Shown here piece after piece: positions 1-11,429 of a DNA stretch of 64,000 nt. Each line of letters starts with the position of its first letter. Within the stretch, counting starts at the first letter, position 1. The notes beneath the pieces were generated by a model. That model worked only from the letters and a program-made list of their open reading frames with translations. It was not told the origin of the DNA and did not search any database. Made by a program: the position numbers and the translations under genes. Source of the stretch: Trichobilharzia szidati (Eukaryota > Platyhelminthes > Trematoda > Strigeidida > Schistosomatidae); assembly GCA_944472155.2 (NCBI GenBank), contig OX235271.1:44961991-45025990 (forward strand). Reading direction: 5' to 3'.

Positions 1-204
1 TGTCTTTGCTTGGAAATGTGATACTAACAGTGGAATCAATTAAAAGACAAGATACAGAATAAAATTTAACATTTAGTTTCGATCAATTAGTGTAGAACTA
101 CCACAGGATTATTTAATATCTCTGTCTTTATAAGATAATAGATGCGAGTGCCATTTATATACAATCTGAAATAAAACTGTTATAATGTCAAACTAGAATT
201 TAAA

Positions 205-440
205 GGGTGATTTTTCTTTCCTCTACGTTCCCCATAGGGCTTTAAGTTAGTGGCTTGAAGTTTCTGTAGTAGTGTTTATTTTACAGGATGGGGTTACTAG
301 CCTCATGCCCAATCTCTCCTATTCACCAGCATTATTTCTGGCTTAGCGAGGTAAAGGAGTGCGTCGACCGGGGATCGAACCCCGAACCATGTGCATGGTC
401 GGCGAGCGTCCTAACCGCTATGCCACAGATGCACTCTGTA
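205..440 (-). repeat. tRNA-headed SINE with LINE-like tail
   Basis: Read on the minus strand, 361-440 has a tRNA-like head: an A-box-like TGGCATAGCGGTTAGGACGC and a B box GGTTCGATCCCC. A body follows, then a tail near 205-245 reading AAAGCCCTATGGGGAACGT, which resembles the 3' tail of the RTE copies here (AAGCCCTATGTTCCAC). Such heads act as internal RNA polymerase III promoters. No intact tRNA cloverleaf is claimed. The head is clear; the 3' border is inferred. Confidence 0.6.
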
Positions 441-704
441 ATAAGTGATTAATCAACAGTAATCTATTTATGAAAAAAGAGCTGACATATAACTTAAACT
501 GATAAAAATATTCGAACACATCATTAGTAAATCCCATTATAAACAGTCATTCTATAAAATATTCTTTTAAGAAAAACTATAAATTTTGCCAATAACTTTA
601 CAATTAAAGCACTAAAATATCATCAGGAAAGAATAGATAGTGATGAAATTTTAACAAAACTAAAAGAAGATATGAGTTATCTAAAATCATGTCCTCATTA
701 TTTT

Positions 705-1283
705 ATCTCGCCTAGTTTTCTAGCCGATCCCAAGCCCGGGTAAAGAGAGAGGCTTGGGAGTAAGACTAGCGACCCTACACTGCGAAACCAACCAAAATGC
801 TACTGAAACTTCAACGCACAAGAAAAATATTAAAAATAAAAAATATATAAAAAACAAACTTATTCTTTGTTGGAATCAGAGAAGGCTGGAGAAAGCCTTC
901 GGGAAGCTAGTCAGCCGATATATTTGCAATTAATCAAAGCAAGAATAAGAATGGAAACGTGGAATGTATGTGGACTGTCAGAATTTTCAACTGGTGAGTC
1001 ATCAATCTACTCAACAAATATGAATAAGAAAGTGGATATGGATTGGTCACCTCTTAGGAGACCGTCGAGTAACATCGCGCGCCAGACCATCACTCAAGTG
1101 GAATCCAAATGGGAAGCGAAGAGTGGGTCATCGGTGCGAGGGTAACATGGAAGATATAGTGCGACGGGTTGAGAAATTACGGGCGGCAGTGGACCCAGCT
1201 GAAGAGGACAGCAGAAAATAGAACAAACTGATGTGTTGTTGAAGCCCTATGTTCCACTTGGAACCCAAGGGAATAATAATAAC
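705..1283 (+). pseudogene. RTE/SR2-like LINE 3' remnant
   Basis: Broken frames read like the C-terminal part of an RTE ORF: an LRRPSSNIARQ block, then a basic segment and a tryptophan-containing tail with stops. The copy ends in AAGCCCTATGTTCCAC, GGAACCCAAGGG and an AATAATAATAA run at 1241-1283. The same tail recurs at about 4061, 11571 and (minus) 3340, 13320 and 14690. The reverse transcriptase core is missing. The part before 860 is joined less securely. Confidence 0.5.
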
Positions 1284-1374
1284 CCTGTTATTTACAAATA
1301 TCCCTTCGGAACAAACTACAGAAATTAGATGTCAACATTTAGACTTGTTTCCCTTACCTTAAAAGGGATTTAAA

Positions 1375-2410
1375 CACTTTCTACTCATATGCACTAAGGA
1401 TGTGCAGTGCAAGTCCAACAAAGTTATGTACAACAGGATTGATGGAGTTGCGGTGGGTAGTCCATTAGGTCCCATCCTAGCGAATTTCTTATGGGGTACC
1501 TTGAGCGGACAAGTCTAAAACATGTGACAGATGATATAACTCTTTACAAGAGATATGCTGACGAAACATTTATTATACGTAATGACATTAAACATGCGTC
1601 CCAATAACTTATATAACACGGAACATATGAATATAGATTTCGCCATGGAATATAAATAAAATGGATCGTTTCACTTTCTGGATCTCGGACTTCTACGAAA
1701 TACAGACTGAAATTTACAAAGATATATTCATCGGTAAAAATTCTAGAATGGATTATGTCGGAAGCTCAATAGTTTTTGTCTAATAAGCCACGAGAAAGGT
1801 CTGGGAAGAACATTCTTCTACCGCAGTGAAAACCTTTGTTCGATTGAAAGACTTAATAGTGAACTCTGTATCATTGAAAAGTGTTTACCAGACAATAAAT
1901 GTCCTCAAAAATTCACTGATCAACACAAAAGAATACCAAATATAAATTAACATTTGATACGGTAGAAAACAAACCAGTTTTTCTCAGTCATCGATTCAAA
2001 GGTATTGATGTACCTAGAAGAACTAAATGTGGAATAAGTGTTACTCAAAAGTGAACTTTTTCGGTTGCCAGGCTCGTGACAATTTACCGATTAAAATACT
2101 CTCCAACACAATCTTAGGTTGATAAATCCGTCTTTCATGTTCCCTCCAACTATATAAAAGAATTTAAATATAATTGCTAAAGCACACACATAGGACGAAC
2201 AAACAGAAGGATTTGTGACCTCATATCTGGGCATATTTCACGAAACTTGCACCTGAAAGGTGAAAAGTGCTTAGTAATGCGATGAAACCGACACATTAAA
2301 ATCCTTTAAGAAAATTAAATTTCAAGTTAGCTCCAAGTTGCTACGTATCACTAAAGTGATTGCCATTAAACAATTTAAACCAAGTTTATGCATCCAAAAA
2401 AGAAACTCTT
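1375..2410 (+). pseudogene. Penelope-like element remnant (RT and GIY-YIG parts)
   Basis: Translated pieces give the PLE reverse transcriptase block NRIDGVAVGSPLGPILANF (about 1434-1490), then a decayed catalytic motif YKRYADETFII near 1545, where the family has YxDDTF. Further down, IGRTNRRICDLISGHIS near 2190-2240 matches the start of the GIY-YIG endonuclease typical of PLEs. Many stops and frameshifts separate the blocks, so it is dead. Order and spacing fit one 5'-truncated copy. Confidence 0.65.
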
Positions 2411-2439
2411 CCTAATCTTGCTTTACGTCGGTAAACATA

Positions 2440-2575
2440 TTCTCAACATCATTTAAGTAGTTGAAATCTGTTTCTTCCTAGATTGGGAATCATCGGTAAT
2501 ACGCACCTACTGGTGTTCAAACCCAGGACCTCCCGGTTACAAGGCGAGCTTGCATACCATTCAGCCTCTGGGACT
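2440..2575 (-). repeat. tRNA-headed SINE with decayed hammerhead
   Basis: On the minus strand the head at 2512-2575 has A-box-like GAGGCTGAATGG and B box GGGTTTGAACACC. Below it, 2470-2496 reads CCGATGA, a TTCC/GGAA stem around a 7-base loop, then GAAAC: the order of a hammerhead core, with U4 changed to C. No good stem I or cleavage triplet remains, so I read it as an inactive relic of the ribozyme-bearing SINE class seen intact at 3731. Confidence 0.45.
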
Positions 2576-2579
2576 CGAT

Positions 2580-3320
2580 TAAATGGCCCATGAATTCTAA
2601 CCTCCACTAATTCTTGATTTTACCGCAACTACCAACTGATGTCATCGGCGGGAACTTCATCCTCACTCCCTACTGGATAGCAACACAAAATCCCATCCTA
2701 ATTTTGTCTTTATGTGTATTCTTGACCAGATGCTTTTGACACCTATTCAACAAAATTGTTTGCCTGTTAAATAAATGTATTATCGATTGTACGCCTCTAT
2801 TCAATTTGTAACATTCATTCGTAATTTCAGAATATTTCTTAATTACTTCCGTACATACCAACTAGCTTAGGAACGGACTCTATTCCTTTCCATTATGCTA
2901 CCTGATTATGTGATAATAACATCCATCAATAAATTGCTCATGGTTGTAGGCAGTTGATAAAAACCAATAAAATGTAATGACGTTTTCCTATCCTGTACAA
3001 TATGTTTCCCTTTTTTTGTTGAAGAAAATTAAAAAGTTGAACTGAAGATCATTGAGCCAAACAGCGAAGTGGAAATCATACATCACTTTTGGTTTCAAAA
3101 CAAAATTAAACCAAGGATGTTTAAATATGATGACGAATTACTTGTAACATGGATGAAACTGTCTAACCACCACAAAGCTTTATAGAGAGTTTGAGAAGAT
3201 GAGCAGACATTTTTCTATGTACTGTTCGCAATAATTCGTTTCGTGGTTGAGGAGCTTAGTCGTCTATTTACGCCAAACGCACTACACCGCTCAAACAAGC
3301 TTATTTTATTTATTATTCCC
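2580..3320. other. No gene seen (AT-rich)
   Basis: Short AT-rich frames only, without recognisable motifs. I see no gene, RNA or mobile-element signature here. Confidence 0.5.
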
Positions 3321-3324
3321 GTTA

Positions 3325-3590
3325 GGTTCCATGTGGACCAAAGAGCTTCAACAGAATATTACCATTTCAACTTGTTTACTGCAGCCCTCCTTAGCTGGCT
3401 CCACGATTACCGATAGGCTCTCATCTCCTACTCATACGATCTCTTGCATGTCACTCTCGGGTGCCTAAATCGATGTTTCTTATTCAGGTTCCACTTGACA
3501 GCCTGATATGTGATATCAATCAGTGATCTCCTGATGCATCTACATTTTCCTCGGGATATTTGTTGGGCAATAGTTTCTTGGTTGGCTGAT
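3325..3590 (-). pseudogene. RTE-like LINE 3' end
   Basis: This stretch shares extended similarity with 12655-12890, 13318-13560 and 14715-14960: all read, on +, an opening TTCCATGTGG/TTCC-like tail, TGGCTCCACGATTACCGATAGGCT-type blocks and TTCCACTTGAxxGxxTGxxxTGTGAT. In minus orientation it is the last coding part and 3' tail of an RTE/SR2-like LINE. The frame is broken. Repeated occurrence in one window supports an interspersed family. Confidence 0.5.
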
Positions 3591-3730
3591 TACCAGAAGT
3601 TTTTTTCTTGTTACCACTTTGTCAGTACTTAAAAAGCGGACTGGTCCTTTCTTTGGTGCAGACACGTCGCACTAGTCACTAGTGTCCAATCAAAAATACC
3701 TACTACAGTCCTACAGGAGGTCAATCGTGA

Positions 3731-4108
3731 GCCCCAATAGCTCAGTGGTAACGTCTCTGACTGCAGCACTGGGTGACGCGGGTTCGAATCTCAGAAGGGA
3801 CATGAGTTGCTTCAAAGTCGCAGATACACCTTGCTGAAGAGTGCCAACTAGCACGAAACCTAGGTCCAAGGCTTCCTGCCGATTGCCTCCAATTATCAAA
3901 TATCATCAAATCAATGTGCACAGTGATGGCGAGCTACCTAGAATGGTGCCCACATTGCAAATACCTGACTGATAGAATTCAGTCTGCACCAAAGAGAAGA
4001 CTAGACACGTCACACTAGTTACTATTGTCCAATCAAAAATACTTCGAGCGTCTAGCTTGAAGCCCTATATTCCACTGAGAACGTGAAGGAATAAAAAATA
4101 ATAATAAG
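3731..4108 (+). repeat. Sm-alpha-like SINE: tRNA head, hammerhead, RTE-like tail
   Basis: The head at about 3731-3805 has A box TAGCTCAGTGGTAAC and B box GGTTCGAATC, an internal polymerase III promoter. An intact hammerhead motif follows at 3829-3871. The 3' end, 4061-4108, is AAGCCCTATATTCCAC and an AATAATAATAA run, the same tail as RTE copies in this window, suggesting mobilisation by that machinery. A 40-bp near-direct repeat (about 3660-3698 and 4002-4041, ending TGTCCAATCAAAAATAC) brackets most of the unit, so it may instead be a partial tandem of about 342-bp monomers. Sm-alpha repeats of schistosomes are known to encode hammerheads. Confidence 0.75.
3829..3871 (+). ncRNA. Hammerhead ribozyme, intact consensus
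   Basis: All conserved parts are present in order: stem I strand CCTTG (3829-3833); core CTGAAGA (3834-3840, fits CUGANGA); stem II GTGC/GCAC (3841-3844 with 3851-3854) and a 6-base loop; GAAA (3855-3858); a minimal stem III of A-U and C-G pairs closing loop CTAG (3859-3864); cleavage triplet GTC (3864-3866); stem I strand CAAGG (3867-3871), fully complementary to CCTTG. Predicted self-cleavage is after position 3866. The short stem III is like minimal hammerheads of retroelements, which may work better as dimers. Confidence 0.87.
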
Positions 4109-4170
4109 CGTGTGTGTTTCGAGTCTATTTGTAGTTTTTGGAAGGCAAGAAAGAAAGTCGTTCCTACTTC

Positions 4171-4362
4171 ATTATTTTATTTTTGATTACAGCTTGATGC
4201 CACACCGTATTATCAGTACAAGTATGGAATTTTCAGCATGGATATCGGTAGCCCAAATTCTGCAGGCCGACCATAGATATCGGGTGTGAGTCGGCAGGGG
4301 ATCGGACCCAGGACCATGTGCATGATCGGCGAGTGTCCTAACCACTTTGCCACCAACGCACA
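4171..4362 (-). repeat. tRNA-headed SINE, about 190 bp
   Basis: Same family as 8105-8295 and 25474-25672. The minus strand has a tRNA-like head at 4290-4362 (degenerate A box; B box changed to GGGTCCGATCCC) and the shared 3' half with the block GGTCGGCCTGCAGAATTTGGG. Base changes in the promoter boxes suggest an old, silent copy. Confidence 0.65.
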
Positions 4363-4369
4363 TCAAGAG

Positions 4370-5990
4370 GCGACTCCATTGTGCGTTAATAATGCGTCAA
4401 TAAACTTCACTTCAAAGGTGTTTAGCTCCAAATCAGTGCCTGTATCGAATTTAGCATTTTCACAATTTTATGTTTGCATTCGCAAGTGCTACTTTCTATC
4501 TGTTAGTAAAATATCTGATTCGATACTGTATTTCTATTGTTGATTACATCTCAAATCTAACATAAATTTTGATCAGTGTGGCTTTTCTTGTTAAATGAAA
4601 TATCATCCAGTTTAGTGCTTAACAGATGACAGAAGAAAATTTTTTTACATATTTATTCACGAACTAACGTTGACATTTAAGTTATTTAGCTTGTCACAGA
4701 CGCGCACGTCGACAATGAATAAAGATATTTTTGGAATTTGTTGAATTTATTGATCTTCAAAGAAACTTTGAGTTTGATTCATGAACTATAAGGAGATACA
4801 GGAAGTCAAATTATTAAAGGAGAAGGATAAAATTGTTCTCATTGAAACAGAGGTGATTACATTTTAAGCTAGTTGATGAGTTGATATCATATAGAGAACC
4901 ATTGACAGCCGTCTTATCTTAGTCTGGGATTCAAAAGGCAGTTCGATCTCCAGCGAGGACATGGGTGCGTCTTCCCTATTTTTTAGCAGTTCCCTAGGTG
5001 ATGTCAACCCATAATATAACTTTAAACCTGTGAAATCTTTGCAAATCAAAACTTAAGGACTAAATTTGAGTTTTACGAGCTACCAAACACTTGTAGTGCG
5101 CATTCCAGTGTTAAAGACTTTGCTTTAACTTGTACTTATACAAAGTGGCTCCACTGCCCAATTTGCGCTTTTCCGTGGTGTTGTCTATGCGTATATTCCT
5201 TTAGTTTTCAATGAAGCCATACCTGTTAGATAGGTTTTAGACCTTTTTCCTTGGATAATCTTTAAATTTTATTTTACTTAAATATACGGCTTGCTAGAAC
5301 ACCTTTTCCCTATTAACCAAGACTTAATAATTTGCGTTTTGATCTTAGTACCTACAGGTTGGGTAGAGTACTGAATTATTGGGTGCATTGGAAAATTACG
5401 TTAAGTAAGGACTGGTAAAGTGTAACTAATCGACAGCACCACTAATACTTTACAGACTCAAATTTCAGATTGGTATAAAGAGATATCATATAAAGAACAC
5501 ACGAATACTGAAGTCCTCATGGTTTTGGTGACGACAGAGGACTATAATTTAGTAGCATCTAACAGAACAATTAACTTCTAAAGTAAAGTAATAAAAAAAG
5601 ATGCTGCTACAACGTACACATACTGAACGAAAGCGACCTAAGATACAACTGCTAGTATCTTATCGGAGGACCCTTGATTTCAAACTTCTGCTAACGTATA
5701 ATATAACACCACAAACATCCAGTGTCATCGGTGGATGGATATCGTAATGGTTGTTTTAATATCCGTCCGTCCATAAAGTCTGTATAACACAGATTTAAAT
5801 CGCATCTTCAAGCTCTCTTCTGATGAGTACCGGATGGTTACGTAAGCCAGGTTGGGGATTGCCTAGACTAGAATAATTACAAGGTAATTATCATCATGTA
5901 TTGATACTTCTTTAAAATTCATTTAAAATATAAAGGAACATCTTTCTATAACTAATATCCGTGCATGACATAAACTATACTGAAGTCATT
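4370..5990. other. No gene recognised
   Basis: Short random-looking frames only. At 4937-4970 there is a weak tRNA B-box-like AGTTCGATCTCC followed by AGGACATGGGTG, reminiscent of the SINE at 3731, but without an A box. CTGATGAGTACC at 5819 starts like a hammerhead but lacks GAAA. Confidence 0.45.
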
Positions 5991-6024
5991 TAGACGATTC
6001 CATTCATATATATATATATATAAG

Positions 6025-7015
6025 AGAAGCCTTGAAACTTAATAATTACCCGGATAAATTAGTCAGGAAATATGTAGAGAAATGTAAAAATAAAATAAAT
6101 AATGTTAGTAGTGATAGTGATAATAATAATAATGACATGCATGTCAAGTATGCACAAGACAACACCAACAATAAGGAATCAAAATTATCAGTAGTAATTC
6201 CATACAGGGAAGGAACCTCGGAAACCTTATGCAGAATTCTTAACAGGGCAGGAATAAAAGTGGCTGGCAATCAAACCCACAAACTCAATTAGAAACAAGT
6301 TTTGTCGGTTAAAGGATCCTGTGGAGCCTTTAAAACAAAACAATTTACTTTAATTAATACCCTGCCATGATTGTCAGGTCAAATAGATAGCTCAAACTAG
6401 TATAACAGGCGCAGTCAGACTAGCTGAACATAAAAACCTAGCAAAATCTAGATTGGTTGACCCGAATAAGATAAGAAATCTAGAGAATAGTTCAGCTATA
6501 CCACACACTACATGCAGTTACACACAACCATACAATATGATGGGATAAGATGACAGTTTTAAAATCTAATGTCAAAGGGTGGAGGGAGAGATTGATAACA
6601 GAAGCTTTGTTTATCGAATCAACTGCAAACAAATGTAATAGGAATGATTCAACACCTGTCCACTCAGATATCTGGAAAATCCTACTACTTCTACGACAAA
6701 TAGGAGAGGACAAAGAAAACTACAAAACTCAAGTTTCGAAGTCGTGCGATTATAATTGATATGATTATGAACAATAAATTTTGTTCGAAACGTCATCCAG
6801 TAAATAATACTGTTTCACTGTGTGATGTATCTAATAAACAAACTAATATGGAATTACTTACTACCACAGTGTCCAAGTTTTCACATATATTAATGATTCC
6901 ATACAAGTGTGTAAACATAGTTTACCTTTGTAACTACTCACTTAGTAAAAATAAATGTCTCCCAGACAATCTCGTTTTGTTAGATGGCCTAGAACTTATG
7001 ATAAGGAGATATTGG
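6025..7015 (+). pseudogene. Penelope-like element C-terminal remnant
   Basis: Blocks LNNYPDKLVRKYVEK, VIPYREGTSETLCRILNRAGIKVA, a decayed GIY-YIG zone, and WRERLITEALFIESTANKCNRND match in order those of the minus-strand PLE at 26895-27658 (NNYPLKFIRKIE, VIPYKEGTSETLRRILNKAGIRVA, WRERLITESLFIES). Stops near 6290 and 6540 break it. It ends with the conserved 3' module AACAATAAATTTTGTTCGAAACGTC near 6769-6793. Upstream RT is missing (5' truncation). Confidence 0.7.
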
Positions 7016-7019
7016 TAAT

Positions 7020-8095
7020 GAGTAGTATTTACAAATGACTGGTAATAAGTATTAAATAGATATGTGTGTCAATTTTCTTTGGTAGATATTCCATAGTATA
7101 GAAGCGTCAGTAAATTAAGTCTTAATTCTAATCAAATATAAAGTAACGTCAACAAATAATCATAATACGCATGACTGAAATAGCACGTGTCACCACTTCT
7201 GAAAAGCACGGATATCATTTAGGAGTAAAAAATATGCATTGGTTTACCGTCTTGTTCTTAGCCACTTCAAAAATAAGTATATGAAGCGAAGGAATTTCGC
7301 TGATTATGCTTTATCTAACCAAGAAAACAGAATATGCTTATCGACTGTATAAACAGTACGGAAATAAAACGCAAATAAAAGTTGTCATCTTTCATTTACT
7401 TCGAATTCATCAAAAGTTAGTTTGGTGAGGAATGAATAATTATACTGATAACATTTTTTACATTTCACAAAAATTACACTCCAGTAAACAGGTAGAAGTT
7501 GAAAGTTAGGCAATCAGTCCCTTACGAATTTTCGATTGAGTGACTTGAATGTAAGACAATATGTCTGCTATCAATAATATAGGTCGAAATATGCTATCTA
7601 ACATAAAAAATGACTACTTTTCAACTTTAGCAGCTCTCTAAGATGTTGGCTGATGAAAGCAGTGAACTGACCAGACGCCTTGCGGCTAACAAAATTAATC
7701 ACTTGTAGACAGATATATTCAAATACATACGTTTTAAGTACTCCTGATCTTGAAGTTGAATTCAATCTAGTTCCTTCTTGTTCAACTTTAAGAGAAAGTA
7801 CAGAATGTCATCAGATAATGATTCACCTTCAGCACACATTTGCACATCAGTTATTCACAAGTAAATCAGTTTCATTATGCCCATAGATTTTCACTGGGAG
7901 TTCACTTCAAATCAACTGCAGTCACACAAATAGCTAATGAGATACCTTCAACTCCACTTAACAAGTGACAGGTACATTCAAACACATTTATAGTGAAACA
8001 AAAGACGGAAGTGTTCACAATTTGTTGAATGTCTTCCAAAGAAAATGGATCTAGTAGAACAAAATGAAATTAAAAGGAAATTCCACTTCACACCA
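7020..8095. other. No gene seen (AT-rich)
   Basis: AT-rich sequence with only short frames. No motifs, RNA genes or element ends recognised. Confidence 0.5.
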
Positions 8096-8104
8096 TCACC
8101 TTAG

Positions 8105-8295
8105 TGAGAAGCATATGCATTGGTGGCACTCACCGACCATACAAATGGTCCGGGGTTCAATCTCCGACCAACGCACACCTGATATCTATGGTCGGCCTGC
8201 TAAACTTGGGCTACCGATATCACATGCTGAAAATTCCATAGTTGTACCAAAATATTGTGTAGAATCAAGCTATGATAAATTATTAAATAAATAAA
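8105..8295 (+). repeat. tRNA-headed SINE, about 190 bp
   Basis: A plus-strand copy of the 25474 family: diverged A box near 8120, B box GGTTCAATCTCC at 8154, then GGTCGGCCTGCTAAACTTGGGC and an AAATAAATAAA end. It diverges clearly from the 25474 copy, so it is old. Confidence 0.65.
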
Positions 8296-8299
8296 ATAA

Positions 8300-8780
8300 T
8301 ATTGATAGTATATTTCATGCATTTATTCCCCTTGATGAATTTGAATAAAGCAAGAACAACAGTGGTTTGTGCAGAATTATGTGGTACAATCATTGTTTAT
8401 TTCTTTGGTTTCTCATCAGCTGCTTACAGCCTAAATAAATTATTATCAAGTTTATGTACAGAAAAGTTTTAACATACTTGCAAATTTACATGTTGTCAGT
8501 TGACAAAAAGTTCCACAGTAAGTAAACAGTGCTCAGAAAATTGCGCTTATATAGTTTTACACAGGCAGTTCAGGTTTAAACAAAATAGATGTATGCATGC
8601 AATGGTAAAAGAGTTACGTTATAAAGACGAAATATGCGTTAGATACAGAGTGACTAATAAATTAGGTAACAATGTACTGAGTTCAACTCAAATCATAGAA
8701 ACAAGAGACAAGTAAAATTACAGATTATAAAAGGGGGTGAGGTTAAAGACAAAGATTACGTAATCAGATGAGAGAATAAA
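8300..8780. other. No gene recognised
   Basis: Short frames without known motifs. The end of this stretch leads into the 3' part of the minus-strand PLE. Confidence 0.4.
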
Positions 8781-8784
8781 GACA

Positions 8785-9460
8785 TTCAGTTACCAGGGCA
8801 AGGAAAGAACACATAAATCTGTTTTCAAGCGTTTGTTTGAAATTGCTTCGGCAAACTTGAGGAGAATGGAACTCCTTTGTCTATTGATAATTTTAAAGGA
8901 TTTCTCGATTTCTACCTCATGACCCGTGTCGAGAAGATGTCTAGTAATAGCGCTACTATAAGAGTTTGTTCCCTTGAGACGTAGGCTTTCTGGCACATGT
9001 TCAGAAAATCGAAGGTGTGCCCTTCTTTCTGTTCTCCCAATGTAACTGCTCCCGCAGATACACGTAAATTTGTATACACAGTTGGAGTTAACATGAGAAG
9101 GGTACCTATCGACTTATGACTGCACCAAAGAGCATGTTGTTCGATGGACAGGAACCAACTTAGCTGCAGGATAGGCTCTGGCTAGTGACGTTCTCAGTCT
9201 TCTGTTGACCATTTCTGCAATGTTTTCACCTTTAAAATCTAGTTGAATGAAGACAGGCATTTTTCAACTGTGATTTGTTTAGTATTTGAGCCTTTACATC
9301 TTCCATATTTGTTAATGAATCTTTGAGGGTAACCGTTGTTTTTCAGCACCTTTTCGAGAATCATAAATTCTTCCTTTAGTTTCTCTGCAGAGCATATTCT
9401 CCTTGCTCTATAGTACAGAGTCTTGACTAGTGCTCGTGTATTCATCATTTTCAGCAATCG
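8785..9460 (-). pseudogene. Penelope-like element, RT end and GIY-YIG
   Basis: Minus-strand reading gives YYRARRICSAEKLKEEF and VLKNNGYPQRFINKYG (end of the PLE RT, about 9400-9290), a broken linker, a cysteine-rich GIY-YIG start CVYKFTCICGSSYIGRTERRA (about 9085-9025) and NSYSSAITRHLLDTGHEVEIEKSFKII, ending LCVLSLPW. At least one frame change near 9100 disables it. It differs from the 26.9-kb PLE, so more than one PLE lineage is present. Confidence 0.75.
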
Positions 9461-9464
9461 GTAA

Positions 9465-10135
9465 ACTTTTATGATTTATGATATTTTTGAATAGCTAGTG
9501 AGACTCATATGCTAGGAAGTGACCATTTTATTCAACAACAAGAAAGTCTATGATTAGTCTCCAACTTATTTGCTATGTTAGTATTCACTTTTCATCCTAC
9601 TTTTATTCTGCTGAAATACTTTTTACTCTCTAACATCGATTACAGTTCCTTGGAGTGAACTTAGTTATTTTTGTCTTGCATAAAACTCCTAAATTCATGG
9701 GAATTTTTCGATAAAAATTATTCACAGAAGTTTCTTGCAATGATTATCATGCCATACTGCTTCTCAGTTTTGCTTATATTTTCTCTTCAACTATGCTGAT
9801 GCATATCTGTGATGTAATTCGTTAACCTTTGTAATTATATTCGGCTGACAAAAGTGTCAAGAAATATAATCGACTGATAATTTGCATAACCGTTGAATCT
9901 TAACTTGACAATCTTTTGAAGGGAGTCAAATGTAAAACACTTAAAACTGTAGAGACTGAGTAAAATGTGATGAACAGTATAAGATAGATCAACAGTGTAG
10001 ATTCATGATATATAATCAGGAATGATCAAGAAAGCTATCCTAACATGCCTGGGAAACAACAACTTGTTGTCCACAGCACGGCACAGCTTCTGGGGAAACC
10101 TCTTATACCTGACAAATTTTTCTTACGGTAAGAGA
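9465..10135. other. No gene seen
   Basis: AT-rich, with no supported coding frame or element boundary. Confidence 0.5.
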
Positions 10136-10139
10136 AAGC

Positions 10140-11150
10140 TAGGTCAAGTTAATGGACAACAATAAGCCGGTCGAATTCGTCTCCATAGACTTTGACAAAT
10201 CTTTCCACAAAGTACTTCACACTAGACTAATCACGAAATTGGAAAGTTTTGCTTAACTGGATCAGGGAATTCCTGATAGTTAGGAGACAGAGAGTAAGGA
10301 TAAACTCAAAGCTCTCCTCCTGGACAAGGATACTTCGTAGAGTGCCACAAGGCACCGAACTCGGCCCCCTATTATTTACCTTGTATATTAACGACTTACC
10401 TCGGTTCACCACATCTCCTATGGTTCTCTATAGAGATGATCTGAAAATCTAAAGGAAGCTGAAAGGTAATGATAGTGTGCTCACGTTGCAATGAAACCTC
10501 AACTAATTGTTACATTGATCCAAAGAATAGATGCTTCCAGTCAACTCAGTGGAGTGCGCAACCATGGACACTGGACACACAAGCGTCGGCTCATACGAAC
10601 TAGCGGGGATAAAACTCCCATCAGTTTAGACTAACACTGATCTAGGTGTCATACTAAGTCACAGCCTAAAAACTACAACATAATATCGAGCGTTGGCAGC
10701 TCGAAGTTCTAGATCTTTATGGCCAATATGCAGACAGTTTACCTAAGGGGGAACCTATGCTTTCTAGAAAGAGTCCAGAGGAAAGAAGCACGTATAATTC
10801 TTCGTATAACCAATTTACCACACGAGGAAGGAATCAACTGTCTAAATCTCTTCTCCTTGTCATATCGTAAGCAAAGAAATCTCACAGCAATGTTTAAAAT
10901 TCCAAACAACGACTGCATTCTGGTTTCCTTCCCACCAATTCAGAACATCTCACAGGACACACCAGAAGTGTTCAAAAGCCAAAGAGGAGCTACATCTTTG
11001 TGGGATACTGGTTCTCCCGCCAAGTCGTAAACTCTTACCAAACCGACTCCCAGAAGAATTTGTGGCAACGCCCACAAATGACTCGTTCAAGAAGAGTTTA
11101 AACAAACACAGAAACATACTACAAAATGCAATAGTACATGCCTCAAGCCT
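10140..11150 (+). pseudogene. CR1-like LINE ORF2 remnant
   Basis: Reverse transcriptase pieces in order: FVSIDFDKSFHKVLHTRLITKL (10180-10240), VRINSKLSSWTRILRRVPQG then LGPLLFTLYINDLPRF (10280-10400), and a catalytic box decayed to YRDD (10430; family YADD). The C-terminal block LERVQRKEARIILRITNLP and SLSYRKQRNLTAMFKI (10760-10910) equals the end of the intact LINE at 58940-61738 in arrangement. Frameshifts at about 10245 and 10450 and stops make it a pseudogene; the endonuclease is missing. Confidence 0.75.
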
Positions 11151-11429
11151 TCTATCCCCAATTAATAAATCTGAATCTGATTTCATACTTATCAATGAAT
11201 GGTACTTGTTGTGGTCTTGGAGCAGGTTGATGACAATCATTTGTATTTAGAATGTATTAAGAAAAATAAATAAAATGATACATAGTAAAATCATTCAAAA
11301 GAAATGATAACTTGTTAATTTTCAATAAAGATACTTTTTCATCGACTGTTTTAACTGATTTTTAATACCATAATGCGAAAATCACTGCGGAAACCTTCAA
11401 CCGATATCACATGATAGACCCTAAGGTGG

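Noticed and set aside
361..436. True tRNA gene on the minus strand
   Set aside because: Promoter boxes are good, but no acceptor stem pairing or standard arm spacing; it is the head of a SINE with downstream body.
3731..3805. True tRNA gene
   Set aside because: A and B boxes fit, but the 3' side runs into the SINE body with hammerhead, and the cloverleaf is imperfect.
5815..5865. CTGATGAGTACC followed by a GGT-containing stem, hammerhead-like
   Set aside because: No GAAA box and no cleavage triplet at the right place (GTAAG instead).
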